Source of the DNA: Elusimicrobiota bacterium
Lineage (GTDB): Bacteria; Elusimicrobiota; Elusimicrobia; UBA1565; UBA9628
Direction: 5' to 3'
Assembly: GCA_016212795.1 (NCBI GenBank)
Contig: JACRDT010000005.1
Location: forward strand, 186,001-250,000
Length of the DNA stretch: 64,000 bases
The notes beneath the pieces were generated by a model. It had not been told where the DNA came from. It was given only the letters and a program-made list of their open reading frames with translations, and ran no database searches. The first letter of the stretch is position 1; the number at the start of each line of letters is the position of its first letter. Shown in pieces: positions 16,117-24,921 of this stretch. The translations under genes and the position numbers were made by a program.

Positions 16117-17481
16117 ATGACTGACGGCCCGACGTCGGGAACGCCGCCCGCCGGAGGGAAGGCCAAGGCCGTCAAGGTCCTCATCGCCGACGACGATCCC
16201 GACCTGCGCTTCGTCATGCAGCGCCTGCTGGAGGACGCCGGGTTCATCGTGGCCACGGCGCAGGACGGCGCGGAATGCCTGGCCAAGGCGGCGTCGTTCG
16301 CGCCGGACCTCATCGTGCTCGACATCATGATGCCCGGCATGCACGGGCTGGAGGTGCTCAAGCGCCTGAAGGCCGCCCCAGCCACGGCCCGCATCGGCGT
16401 GATCATCTGCACGGCGAGAGGGTTCAAGGTCGACCACGACCAGGCGCGGGAGCAAGGCGCCCTGGCGGTCCTCTCCAAGCCGATGCGCAACCGGGAGTTC
16501 GTCGACCTCGTGCGCCGCCACACGGGGCTCGAGGCCGCGGCGGGGCAAGCCGCTCCGGCCGGCGCCGCCCGGGCGGCCCAAGCCTACGTCCCGAGGCTTC
16601 GTGACGGGCAGGCGGCGGTCAAGATGTGGGGGACGCGGGGGTCGGTGCCGGTATCCGGCCAGCGCTACGTGCGGCACGGCGGCAACACCTCCTGCGTGAG
16701 CGTCGAGTGGGGCGACGACCTGGTCGTGCTGGACGCCGGCACGGGCATCCGCGAGCTGGGCGACATCCTGGCGGCGCTCCCCCCCAGGCGCATCCACCTG
16801 TTCGTCACGCATACCCATTGGGACCACATCCAGGGGTTCCCCTTCTTCATCCCCGCCTATATCCCCGGCTTCAGAATGAGCATCTACGGGGCCGCGGGCT
16901 TCGGCAAGGACCTGGGGTCCGTCTTCAAGGGGCAGTTGGACAAGGACTATTTCCCGGTCGAGATCAGCGACATGAAGGCCTCCATCGACATCCGGCACCT
17001 GCCCCATGAGCCGGTGCGCGTGGGGGAGATGACGGTCTCCTGGGAGTACACCCACCACCCCGGCGCCGCGGTCGCCTACAAGGTGGAGGTGGCGGGCCGG
17101 CGGCTCGTCTACCTGAGCGACAACGAGTTCCTCAGGGGCTACATGGGCCCGCCCGAGGAGGTTGGAACCGGGCACGAACTGCTCGTGCCCTACCGCCAGA
17201 TCATCGACTTCCTGACCGGGACGGACCTCCTGCTGGCCGAGGCGCAATACCTCAACGAGGAGTACCGCAACAAGGTCGACTGGGGCCACTCCTCGCTCTC
17301 CAACGCCTGCCTGCTGGCCAAGCTGGCCCGGGTGCCCCGCTGGATCGCGACCCACCACGACCCGCGACACTCCGACCAGGAGCTCCACTCCAAGCTCATC
17401 CTGACCCGCCAGGTCCTCACCTCCCTCGGCCACCCCGCGGAGGTCTCCCACGCCTTCGACGGCATGGTGGAGTACTTCTGA
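16117..17481 (+). CDS. Receiver domain fused to metallo-beta-lactamase-fold hydrolase
   Basis: A 454-residue two-domain protein. Residues about 12-135 form a CheY-like receiver: acidic pocket IADDDPD, phosphorylated aspartate in LIVLDIMMPGMHG, and a lysine in VLSKPM. Residues about 165-454 form a metallo-beta-lactamase fold resembling phosphodiesterase/PhnP-like enzymes: WGTRGSVPVSG, the metal motif THTHWDHIQG, a later THHPG, a metal-bridging aspartate in YLSDNEF, and a histidine in ATHHDPRH. Phosphorylation by an unknown histidine kinase would control a hydrolase, possibly of a nucleotide signal; the substrate is unknown. No kinase gene is adjacent. The TPR gene begins 14 nt downstream. Confidence 0.88.
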   Translation: MTDGPTSGTPPAGGKAKAVKVLIADDDPDLRFVMQRLLEDAGFIVATAQDGAECLAKAASFAPDLIVLDIMMPGMHGLEVLKRLKAAPATARIGVIICTARGFKVDHDQAREQGALAVLSKPMRNREFVDLVRRHTGLEAAAGQAAPAGAARAAQAYVPRLRDGQAAVKMWGTRGSVPVSGQRYVRHGGNTSCVSVEWGDDLVVLDAGTGIRELGDILAALPPRRIHLFVTHTHWDHIQGFPFFIPAYIPGFRMSIYGAAGFGKDLGSVFKGQLDKDYFPVEISDMKASIDIRHLPHEPVRVGEMTVSWEYTHHPGAAVAYKVEVAGRRLVYLSDNEFLRGYMGPPEEVGTGHELLVPYRQIIDFLTGTDLLLAEAQYLNEEYRNKVDWGHSSLSNACLLAKLARVPRWIATHHDPRHSDQELHSKLILTRQVLTSLGHPAEVSHAFDGMVEYF

Positions 17482-17494
17482 GCGGAGTGACCCC

Positions 17495-18361
17495 ATGACG
17501 AACACCCCGACGACGTCCACGGAACGGCGCGTCGCCCAGCGGGACAGGCGCCGGATCGTCAACACCACCCGGGGGATGCTGCCGGAGCGGCGCGCCGCCC
17601 AGCAGGACCGGCGGCGCAACGCCCCGGCCCCGCGGCCCCAGCCCGCCAAGCCGCCCGCGGAGCACGACCGCCTCTGCGACGAGGGCCTCAAGGCCCTGGC
17701 GCTCTACGACCTGGAAGGCTACGAGCTGGCGGTCACGTCCCTGCGCGAGGCGCTCAAGGTCGATCCCAGCTTCCCCCGGCCGCACGCGGGCCTGGCGGAA
17801 GCCTACGCCCATTGGGCCTTCCGCCGGGAGATCGACGGCCTCGAGTTCCAGAGCTACCTCGACCTGGCGCTGGAGCACGCGGAGAGCGCCGTCGAGCTCG
17901 CGCCCCAGCGGTCCTCCAGCCACCTGAGCATGGCCATCGCCCTGCGCCGGGGGCGCCACGCGGACCCGGAGCGCCGCAAGGCCGAGGCCATGATCGCGCT
18001 CGAGCGCGATCCCAACTCGGCGCGGGCGTGGTACGAGCACTGGCGCGCGTTCGGCTACTTCATGACGGACCCGTCCCTCGAGAAGGCCCTGGAGCTCGAT
18101 CCCAAGCTGTTCGCCGCCCATCACGACCGGGCCGTCGTGGTCTGCGAGGATGGGCGTTACGCCGAGGCGGTCCAGGGCTTCCGCGCGGCGCTGGCCATCA
18201 ACCCGCGCAATTCCCTCGCTCTCTACAACCTGGCGATGACGCTGATGCGGATGGACGCCATGGACGCCGCGAAGAAGGTCCTGCTGCATGCCCAACGTCT
18301 TCATCCCGGGATGGCCTTGATCGCCGCTGGCCTCAAGACCCTGGAGACGGAGGAAGAGTGA
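17495..18361 (+). CDS. TPR-repeat protein
   Basis: A 288-residue protein with no signal peptide. The first 45 residues are basic and contain two copies of an ERR-AQ-DRRR motif separated by about 20 residues. From about residue 55 on there are TPR helices (AVTSLREALKVDPSFPRPHAGLAEAY, ALAINPRNSLALYNLAMTL and others). TPR arrays bind peptides or partner proteins. It lies between the receiver-hydrolase and a Ser/Thr kinase that itself has TPRs, so a signalling scaffold role is plausible but inferred. GGAG precedes the ATG at 8 nt. Confidence 0.75.
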   Translation: MTNTPTTSTERRVAQRDRRRIVNTTRGMLPERRAAQQDRRRNAPAPRPQPAKPPAEHDRLCDEGLKALALYDLEGYELAVTSLREALKVDPSFPRPHAGLAEAYAHWAFRREIDGLEFQSYLDLALEHAESAVELAPQRSSSHLSMAIALRRGRHADPERRKAEAMIALERDPNSARAWYEHWRAFGYFMTDPSLEKALELDPKLFAAHHDRAVVVCEDGRYAEAVQGFRAALAINPRNSLALYNLAMTLMRMDAMDAAKKVLLHAQRLHPGMALIAAGLKTLETEEE

Positions 18362-18404
18362 CGCCAACCAGGCGGAGGCGATAGACGCGGGGATAGCCAA
18401 CATC

Positions 18405-21341
18405 GTGCCCCGGCTCCCCGTCGCGCTGTCGGTCCTGCTGGCCTGCGCCGCCCTGGCCGCGGCGGAGGAGACGCCCCCCGCCCAGAGCGCCGGATCCGAA
18501 GCGCAGGCCGGCCAGCTGCTCCTCCGCCAAGGCTTGCCCGCCGAGGCGCTCCCCTACCTCGAGAAGGCCGTGCGCCTCGAGCCGGGAGATCCCGAGCTCC
18601 TCAACTGGCTGGGCTCGGCCTACGCCGACCTGGGCGAATCCGCGCGGGCCGTGCACCAGTTCCAGCAGGCGGCCGCCCTCTCCCCATCGAGCGTCTGGAA
18701 CCGCTTCTACGGCCTGAGCCTGCTCGGCGTCGGGGAATTGGACCGGGCCAGGGCGGCGCTGACGGCGTGCCTGAGCGACGGTCCCCTGAAGAACCGCGGC
18801 GTGGACTCGGCCGCGGCCTGCCGGGCGCTCATCGAGAAGATCGACGCCTGCCAAGCCCACATGAAGCGGGCCGCCGAAGCCGAGTCGGCCGGACGGGTCG
18901 ACGACGCGGCCGCCGAAGCCCTGCTGGCCTTCGGGTCGGTCCGGACCCCCGCCGCCGGCGAGCTGCTCGACCGGCTCGCCCGCAAGGTCCGCCAGCGCAA
19001 GCTGGGCCTCGTCGCGGCGGCCGCCTGGGCCGCCCTGCTGGCGGGCCTGCTCTGGGCCGCGGCGCGCGTCCTGCGGTCGGTCCGGCAGGCCAAGGCGTCC
19101 CCCTGGCAGGCGCTGGGCCGGATCGCCTCCGGGCTGTGCATCGCGGGCATCGGCCTCGCCCTGCTGGCGGTCCGCCCGGTCTGGGCCGGGTGGCTGCCCG
19201 CCGGCTGGATGGCGGCCGCCGCCGTTTTCGTGGCCTGGGGGTGGCTGGTCCTGGGAGGACTCGCCGCGGCCTACGCCGTGCTGTCCGCCGTCTACGATTC
19301 CGTCATGGCGGTCACCGATTGGGCCGCCGGCCCGGCGACGCGCCCCAAGCCGGCCCCGGAGGCCCCGGCCAAACCCGAGGCCCGGACAGGCGAGCCCCAA
19401 GCGCCTCTGCCCAGGTTCGCGCCCGCCTTCCGGCCGAAGAGCGCCGCCGAGCTGGCCTCCCTGGCGAGCGACCCGCGGTCGTGCCAGGCCGCGGTCGCGG
19501 AGCACCTGAAGGCCGGCCAGGTCCAGGAGCTCCTGGCAGCCATCCCCAAGGACGCTCCGCCGGTCCTCTGCAGCTATGCCAGAGCCTTCCTCCGGGCCGG
19601 GCACTACGACGGAGCCAACGAGCTCCTCCGCCAAGGCTCGCCGCTCCCCTCCCAGGACCAGGCGGTGTTCAAGGCCCTGCGCCACGTCCTGTCCATGAGG
19701 AGGCCGGGGCAGATGATCGGCGGCCCGGACACCTACGCCGAACGGCTGGCCCTGGCCAACGCCTTCTCCAAGCTCGGCCTGCACCGCGAAGCCCTCGGCA
19801 TGGTCGACGAGGGAGTCCTCAAGGCCGCCGCGAACGAGGAGACGGATTCGATGGTCGTGGCCGGCTACTACAAGGACGCGGGGGTCGTCGCGGAATTCCT
19901 GGACGTCGCCGGCGGCCGGAGGCCGCCCGAATTCTACTCCTCGTTCGCCAACGCCTTCCATGAGCTGGGCTGCCACGAGGCGGGCCTGGCGCTCCTGAAG
20001 AGGAAGCCATCCTTCGACCGCAGCGACTACATCCTCCTGGTCTCCCTCAACCGGCGGCTCGGCACGCTCGCGCAGATGCGCCCCGACGCCGTGCCCCAGG
20101 AGCACAGGGTCCTCCTGGTGGAAGGCCTCCTCGAGGAAGGGCAGGCCGCGCCGGCGCTCGAAGCCCTGGAGAGCATCCCGAGGGCGGGCTGGAAGCCGCG
20201 GGAATACGGCGCGGCCCTGCGCGCCTTCCTCCAGCTCGAACGGCCCGAGGAGGCCGGCAAGGTCTTCGCCGAGATCCGGGGGCGCATGCGCCTGGAGGAC
20301 GCGCCGGAGCTCCATTACTACTACGCCCTGTCCTGCGAGAAAGTGGGCCGCTTCGGCCAGGCGCAATCCATCTACCAGGACCTCATCGCGAAGCTCGGCC
20401 GCTATAAGGACGCCGCGGTCCGCCTCAAGAACCTGGAGGTCATCCCGGCCGAGGAGGCCAGCCGGGCGACCACTCTCTTCACCACCGGCGCCGCGGCCAA
20501 GTCCGCGCTGGCGGCGGAGGACAAGTCGGCGTTCATCAAGAGCCTCGAGGAGCGGGAGCGCGCGGGGCTCATCGGGGAGCGCTTCTTCCTGCTCAAGCCC
20601 TTGGGCGTGGGCGGCATGGGGGTCGTCTACAAGGCCCGCGACCTCAACATGCCCCGGGACGTGGCCTTGAAGCGCCTGAGGGGCGAGGTCGCCTCCGACC
20701 CCAGGGTCCGGGAAGCCTTCATGGAGGAGGCCAGGACCCTGTCGTCCATGAGCCACCCCTGCATCGTGGTCCTGCTCGACATCGTCGAGTTCGGCCAGCT
20801 CACCTACCTCGTGTTCGAGTTCGTCGACGGCGAGAACATCTCGGAGTTGCTGGCCTCCAAGGGGCGCATCGAGGCCAGGGAGTGCGGCCGCATCCTGCGG
20901 CTCGTCTGCGGGGCCCTGGCCCACGCCCACGGCAGGGGCGTGGTCCACCGCGACATCAAGCCCGCCAACATCATGCTCGACCGCAAGGGCCTCGTGAAGG
21001 TCATGGATTTCGGGATCGCCCAGCACGGCTCCTCGCTGGGGACAGCCTTCGCCAAGGCCGGCACGCCCGCCTACATGGCGCCGGAGCAGCACGAGGGCAG
21101 GGCCTTCCCCCTGTCCGACCTCTACGCCCTCGGGGCGAGCGCCTACGAGATGCTCACCGGCGCTCCGCCCTTCCACGGCGGGGACGTCGGGAAAGCGAAG
21201 CTCGCTCAAGCCTACGCCCCGCTCCCGGCCGACGTCCCGCCCAAGCTGGCCCGGCTCGTGGCGCAGTGCCTCAAAGCCGATCCCGCCGCCAGGCCCCAGA
21301 GCGCGACCGCGCTGGAGCAGGAGTTGTCGCTTGCCGCGTGA
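18405..21341 (+). CDS. Membrane Ser/Thr protein kinase with TPR arrays, kinase domain C-terminal
   Basis: A 978-residue protein. It starts with a signal peptide (GTG start, MPRLPVALSVLLACAALAAAE), then periplasmic-type TPR helices (about 30-160). Several membrane segments follow (about 200-300, including LGLVAAAAWAALLAGLLW and AVFVAWGWLVLGGLAAAYAVL). A proline-rich linker and a second TPR region (about 345-690) lead to a complete eukaryotic-like kinase domain at the C-terminus. The kinase has the glycine loop PLGVGGMGVVYKA, lysine in VALKRL, catalytic VHRDIKPANIM, MDFGIA and AYMAPEQ, so it should be active. Most bacterial homologues have the kinase N-terminal. This topology suggests sensing outside and phosphorylating inside. 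No Shine-Dalgarno sequence is clear. Confidence 0.88.
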   Translation: MPRLPVALSVLLACAALAAAEETPPAQSAGSEAQAGQLLLRQGLPAEALPYLEKAVRLEPGDPELLNWLGSAYADLGESARAVHQFQQAAALSPSSVWNRFYGLSLLGVGELDRARAALTACLSDGPLKNRGVDSAAACRALIEKIDACQAHMKRAAEAESAGRVDDAAAEALLAFGSVRTPAAGELLDRLARKVRQRKLGLVAAAAWAALLAGLLWAAARVLRSVRQAKASPWQALGRIASGLCIAGIGLALLAVRPVWAGWLPAGWMAAAAVFVAWGWLVLGGLAAAYAVLSAVYDSVMAVTDWAAGPATRPKPAPEAPAKPEARTGEPQAPLPRFAPAFRPKSAAELASLASDPRSCQAAVAEHLKAGQVQELLAAIPKDAPPVLCSYARAFLRAGHYDGANELLRQGSPLPSQDQAVFKALRHVLSMRRPGQMIGGPDTYAERLALANAFSKLGLHREALGMVDEGVLKAAANEETDSMVVAGYYKDAGVVAEFLDVAGGRRPPEFYSSFANAFHELGCHEAGLALLKRKPSFDRSDYILLVSLNRRLGTLAQMRPDAVPQEHRVLLVEGLLEEGQAAPALEALESIPRAGWKPREYGAALRAFLQLERPEEAGKVFAEIRGRMRLEDAPELHYYYALSCEKVGRFGQAQSIYQDLIAKLGRYKDAAVRLKNLEVIPAEEASRATTLFTTGAAAKSALAAEDKSAFIKSLEERERAGLIGERFFLLKPLGVGGMGVVYKARDLNMPRDVALKRLRGEVASDPRVREAFMEEARTLSSMSHPCIVVLLDIVEFGQLTYLVFEFVDGENISELLASKGRIEARECGRILRLVCGALAHAHGRGVVHRDIKPANIMLDRKGLVKVMDFGIAQHGSSLGTAFAKAGTPAYMAPEQHEGRAFPLSDLYALGASAYEMLTGAPPFHGGDVGKAKLAQAYAPLPADVPPKLARLVAQCLKADPAARPQSATALEQELSLAA

Positions 21342-21352
21342 ATCGCCAGCCC

Positions 21353-21820
21353 TCAGGGGGCCGGCGCCAGCGAACAGTCGAGCCCCTCGCGCCTGAGACG
21401 GTCCAGGACCGCCCAGGCGTAGCGAGGGTCCTGCGGCTGCGCGAGGACCACGCCCGCCTTGCGGCCGTCCTGGCCGTCGATGCGGCCCGCCGCCTCGACC
21501 ATGAGGGGAAGCCCGCCCGCGCGCCGGACCGCCCGAAGGGCGCTCTCGAGCGTCGCCGAGGCCGAACCCTCGCGCTCGACCTGAAGGCCGAGCGCGCCCG
21601 AGGGGGCCACGGACACGACCGCCGCGCGGACCGCGGCCGAGGCCTGTCCCTCCTCCGGCGCGGCGGCGGGCTCGAAGACCTCGATGCGCCTCCCCTCGCC
21701 CGCCGGCGGGAAGGGCGCCGCCGGCTCCTCGAAGCGCTCCAAGACGAGGTAGACACCCCCGAGCGCCAGCGCCATGGCGGCCATGAGCCCCAGGAGCAGC
21801 GAGATCTTGCCTCTCATCAT
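21353..21820 (-). CDS. Membrane-anchored small protein downstream of pilin-like gene
   Basis: A 155-residue protein: one N-terminal transmembrane helix (MMRGKISLLLGLMAAMALALGG), a proline-rich linker and a compact C-terminal domain of about 90 residues (ALRAVRRAGGLPLMVEAAG, AWAVLDRLRREGLDCSLAP). I do not recognise the domain; its alternating strands and helices could be a small alpha/beta fold. The start is an ATGA overlap with the pilin-like gene, so the two are translationally coupled and probably act together at the inner membrane. Confidence 0.65.
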   Translation of the reverse strand: MMRGKISLLLGLMAAMALALGGVYLVLERFEEPAAPFPPAGEGRRIEVFEPAAAPEEGQASAAVRAAVVSVAPSGALGLQVEREGSASATLESALRAVRRAGGLPLMVEAAGRIDGQDGRKAGVVLAQPQDPRYAWAVLDRLRREGLDCSLAPAP

Positions 21821-23412
21821 CCCCCCGACTCGGCCCGGATGACGACGTAGCCCATCGCCAGGGCGATGAGCAGCGAGCCCCCCAGCAGCGACAGGATCAG
21901 CATGCGCTTGCGGTGCGGCACGGAGCCGTCGCCCCGCACGGCGCGCCCCAGGTCTCCCCAGAGGTCGCGGACCTCGGCGCGCCCGCCGGCGAGGGTCGCC
22001 AGGGTCATGGAGCCCACGCCGTCGAACAGGTGCGCCTGCGCCTCCATGGGATTGGCCCGGAACGACTCGTAGTCGCCCGGCGGCCCGGACACGCCCTGGC
22101 TGGCCGCCAGGAGCCTGACCAGCTCGTAGCGGTCGTCCGTGGGAGGGATCTGCCCGCTGTTGAGTCTGGTGACCATGTCCTCCTGGTAGCGGTGCCAGCT
22201 CTGGTGGAGCACCGCGTCCATGGCCGCGTCGCGATCGCCCAGGGAGGCCGGGTTCACGAGCAGCGCCCCATCGGCGCGGTGGAAGGCGAGGATGCCGCCC
22301 TGCTCGCCCGAGAAGTCGAAGGCGACCACGCGCAGCTGGGGGAGGCCGTAGGCCTGGCCGAAGATGCTGGCGAGGGCCTGGAGCGCGCGGACCTTCTGCG
22401 CCGGCGTCAGGTTCCCCCAGTTCTGGTAGGCGTCGGCCAGCTCCTTGCTGGCGCGCAGGAGCGATTCGAACTCCTTGGAGCGCCGCTCCTCGGAAGGCGG
22501 CCTGAGGTCCGCCGGGGCGAGCCCGGCGCAGAGCCGCCGCCATTGGGCCAGCGCCGCGGGGTCGGCGCCGCGCGCCAGGGAAGCCAGCGCCTGGGCCTGG
22601 GCCACGACCCCGGCCAGGGATGGGGCGCCGGAGCCGCCGCCCGCGCCGCCCTGCCCGGTCTGGGAGGCCCCGGAAGAAGCACTGCCGCCCCCGGTCCCAG
22701 CTCCCGCCGCCGGGACGGCCGCAGCCGAGCCGCCGGGCCCGCCATCCTGCCGGCCCCCGGCCCCGGAGCCCGCGCCAGCGCCCGCGCCGGAGCGTCCTCC
22801 CGCCGTCGGAGCGCTTCCCGAAGGACCCTGCGCCGAACCCCCGGGTCCCGAGCCGGACCCGGCGAAGCCCCCGCCTCCGGGCCCGCCTCCTCCGGAGCCA
22901 TCGGCGCCTGACGCGCCCGCGCCCGGCGAGCCGCCGCCAGCCGAGCCGACCGGGCCTCCGACGGAGCCGCCGCCCGAGGAGCCGCCACCAGCGGCGCCGC
23001 CGCTGACGGCGCCCGGCACCATCGAGCCGCCGCCGACATAGGCGCTGCCGCCAGAAGAGCCGCCGGCGGCCGGGGAACGGCCCGAGCCGGCCAATCCCCC
23101 TCCTCCCGGGCCGCCGCCCGTCTGGCCGCCCCCCGCCGAGGACCCCGAGGCGGACCCGGCATCCCCCCCGCCGGGCAGCAAGGACGACCACGGCTTGGAC
23201 CCGCCAAGAGCGGAGCTGGAAGACTCGGATCCGGCGGGAGACGAGGAATCGCCTCCCTTGCCGAAGAACTTGTCGATGGGCGCCGTGACCTTGGCGAACA
23301 GGTCCGGCATGAAGCGCTTGAGGGAGACGCCCGCGATGAGGACCACGCCCACGACCACGGCCAGCATCAGGAGGTACTCGACCGTGTTCTGGCCTCTGCG
23401 GTCCTTAAGCAT
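21817..23412 (-). CDS. Pilin-like membrane protein with Gly/Ser/Ala linker and zincin-like HQxxH domain
   Basis: A 531-residue protein. The N-terminus (RRGQNTVEYLLMLAVVVGVV) looks like a Flp/class III pilin signal with a glutamate at the +5-like position. Residues about 50-245 are a low-complexity Gly-Ser-Ala-Pro linker. A helical domain follows (about 250-490) with LHQSWHRYQEDM and, further on, NPMEAQAHLF. This has the layout of gluzincin-like domains (HExxH plus a downstream glutamate), but Q replaces the catalytic E. A second transmembrane helix (MLILSLLGGSLLIALAMGYVVI) closes the protein. It may be tethered at both ends; protease activity is doubtful. A TATGATATGAT stretch lies about 14 nt upstream of its ATG. 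Confidence 0.7.
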   Translation of the reverse strand: MLKDRRGQNTVEYLLMLAVVVGVVLIAGVSLKRFMPDLFAKVTAPIDKFFGKGGDSSSPAGSESSSSALGGSKPWSSLLPGGGDAGSASGSSAGGGQTGGGPGGGGLAGSGRSPAAGGSSGGSAYVGGGSMVPGAVSGGAAGGGSSGGGSVGGPVGSAGGGSPGAGASGADGSGGGGPGGGGFAGSGSGPGGSAQGPSGSAPTAGGRSGAGAGAGSGAGGRQDGGPGGSAAAVPAAGAGTGGGSASSGASQTGQGGAGGGSGAPSLAGVVAQAQALASLARGADPAALAQWRRLCAGLAPADLRPPSEERRSKEFESLLRASKELADAYQNWGNLTPAQKVRALQALASIFGQAYGLPQLRVVAFDFSGEQGGILAFHRADGALLVNPASLGDRDAAMDAVLHQSWHRYQEDMVTRLNSGQIPPTDDRYELVRLLAASQGVSGPPGDYESFRANPMEAQAHLFDGVGSMTLATLAGGRAEVRDLWGDLGRAVRGDGSVPHRKRMLILSLLGGSLLIALAMGYVVIRAESGG

Positions 23413-23690
23413 GGCTCATTCCATCATATCATAGAGGACGGCAAACGGTCTCAACGGCAAGGGGTACACCGATTTTCAAACTCTCCGTCGAGGGTTATGT
23501 CGCATTCCAGAACATCCTTCCGACAACGCGACATAACCTCTCGTCGGGAATCCACAAATTTCGCCGAACCTCTTGCGCCTCCTTGTCCACAGGCGGACCG
23601 GCTGCCTACGAATCCTCCTCCCACCCGTGATAGCCGCCGGACAGCCGGGTTTCTTTTATAGAATCATGCCGGCAGTTGACGGTCGCGCCC
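23413..23690. other. Divergent intergenic region between pilin-like and FGE-fold genes
   Basis: This region is lower in GC than its surroundings and holds promoters for both directions. TATGAT-like boxes face the pilin gene. TAGAAT at 23659-23664 precedes the FGE-fold gene by 26 nt. A long inverted repeat (23493-23538) lies in the middle. I see no gene in it. Confidence 0.6.
23493..23538. repeat. Perfect 11-bp inverted repeat with 24-nt spacer
   Basis: GGTTATGTCGC at 23493-23503 is matched by its reverse complement at 23528-23538. The similarity continues outward for about 8 more bases with one bulge (CCGTCGAG against CCGACGAGA). It could be an operator for a dimeric regulator or an RNA hairpin; it lies about 80 nt upstream of the pilin-like start. 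Confidence 0.7.
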
Positions 23691-24908
23691 ATGGGAAAGA
23701 CCCGGAAACCGAGAGGCCGCCGCAGCAGCGGGGAGAAGTTCGCCGCCTTCCTGCTCGCGTCGGTAATGATCGTGGTCGGAACCACGATCGTCATGTTCTC
23801 CTGCGACAAGCTCAAGGAGAGGAAAGCGGTCACGTCGCGCTTCCGGGAGAGCATGGACGAGGCGGCCCGCTATGCGGCTTCAGGCCACTGGAACGCGGCC
23901 GCCAGCGCCTATGAGCGCGCCTTGGAGTGCAAGCCCGGGGACCGAATGGTCCTCGACAAGCTCGCTTCGGCCAAGACCCAGGTGTCGAAACTGGTCGACA
24001 TCCACTCCAGCGACGGCGAGAAGATGCTCGCGGCGGGCGACTGGCGGGCCGCGATCCTCTCGTTGGGCAAGGCGCTCTCACTGGGCGCGACCGACCAAGC
24101 CGTTCTCGAAGGCCTGGAGCGCGCCAAAGCCGGGGAGAAGCGCCGCCAGGTCGCGATGAACCTCGAGCAGGCGGGCATCCAGTGGGTGGACATCCCAGGC
24201 GGCAGCTTCGTGATGGGCTCGCCGACCGGACCCGCGGACGCCAAGCCCGCGCACCGGGTCGCGATCAAGCCCTTCCAGATGGCCAGGACCGAGGTGACCT
24301 TCAAGCAGTACCGGGCCTGCGTCGAAGCCAAGGCGTGCGCCCCGCCCCACGTGGCTGACAGCCAGTGCTTCATCTGGAACGGCTCCGAGTGGGCGCGGGC
24401 CCAACTAGCCGCGTCGTTCCAAGCCGATGACCAGCCCGCGGTGTGCGTGGATTGGGCTCAGGCCAAGGCTTTCTCCGAATGGGTCGGCGGCAGGCTCCCG
24501 ACGGAAGCCGAGTGGGAGTACGCGGCCAGGAGCGCGGGCAAGGTTTCGACGTATCCCTGGGGAGACGAGCCCCCATCGTGCGAGCGGGCCGTGATGAACC
24601 ACGGCGCCCCCGGCTGCGGCAGGAACTCGACCTGGCCGGTCTGCTCCAAGCCCAAGGGGAACACCCGGCAGGGACTCTGCGACACGGCGGGCAACGCCTG
24701 GGAGTGGACGCAGGACTGGTATCGGGACACCTACACCGGCGCCGCCGGCGACGGGAGCGCCTGGGAAGGCCCCGGGAGCTCGCACCGGGCCTATCGCGGC
24801 GGGTCATGGCTCTTCGACGCGACCTGGGCCCAGACGCGCTGGCGCAACGGGTTCGACGGCTCCCCGACCAACGACACGGGCCTGCGCCCCGTCCGTCCGG
24901 CCCGCTAG
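23691..24908 (+). CDS. Membrane-anchored TPR plus FGE/SUMF1-fold protein
   Basis: A 405-residue protein. A basic N-terminus and one transmembrane helix (FAAFLLASVMIVVGTTIVMF) are followed by two TPR-like helix pairs (about 50-150) and an FGE-sulfatase domain (about 165-405). The domain shows WVDIPGGSFVMGS, FQMARTEVTFKQYRACV, GGRLPTEAEWEYAARS, TYPWGD, GNAWEWTQDWY and GLRPVRPAR. The ATG at 23691 is preferred; an in-frame TTG 15 nt upstream is weaker. Such proteins often act in envelope complexes; no sulfatase is nearby. It is the second FGE-fold gene in the window but not a close copy of the first. Confidence 0.8.
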   Translation: MGKTRKPRGRRSSGEKFAAFLLASVMIVVGTTIVMFSCDKLKERKAVTSRFRESMDEAARYAASGHWNAAASAYERALECKPGDRMVLDKLASAKTQVSKLVDIHSSDGEKMLAAGDWRAAILSLGKALSLGATDQAVLEGLERAKAGEKRRQVAMNLEQAGIQWVDIPGGSFVMGSPTGPADAKPAHRVAIKPFQMARTEVTFKQYRACVEAKACAPPHVADSQCFIWNGSEWARAQLAASFQADDQPAVCVDWAQAKAFSEWVGGRLPTEAEWEYAARSAGKVSTYPWGDEPPSCERAVMNHGAPGCGRNSTWPVCSKPKGNTRQGLCDTAGNAWEWTQDWYRDTYTGAAGDGSAWEGPGSSHRAYRGGSWLFDATWAQTRWRNGFDGSPTNDTGLRPVRPAR

Positions 24909-24921
24909 AAGCGCCGGCGCT

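Noticed and set aside
22407..23207. Possible CRISPR or tandem-repeat array in the low-complexity stretch
   Set aside because: The repetition is Gly/Ser/Ala/Pro codon bias in the pilin-like linker; no regular repeat unit or spacers.
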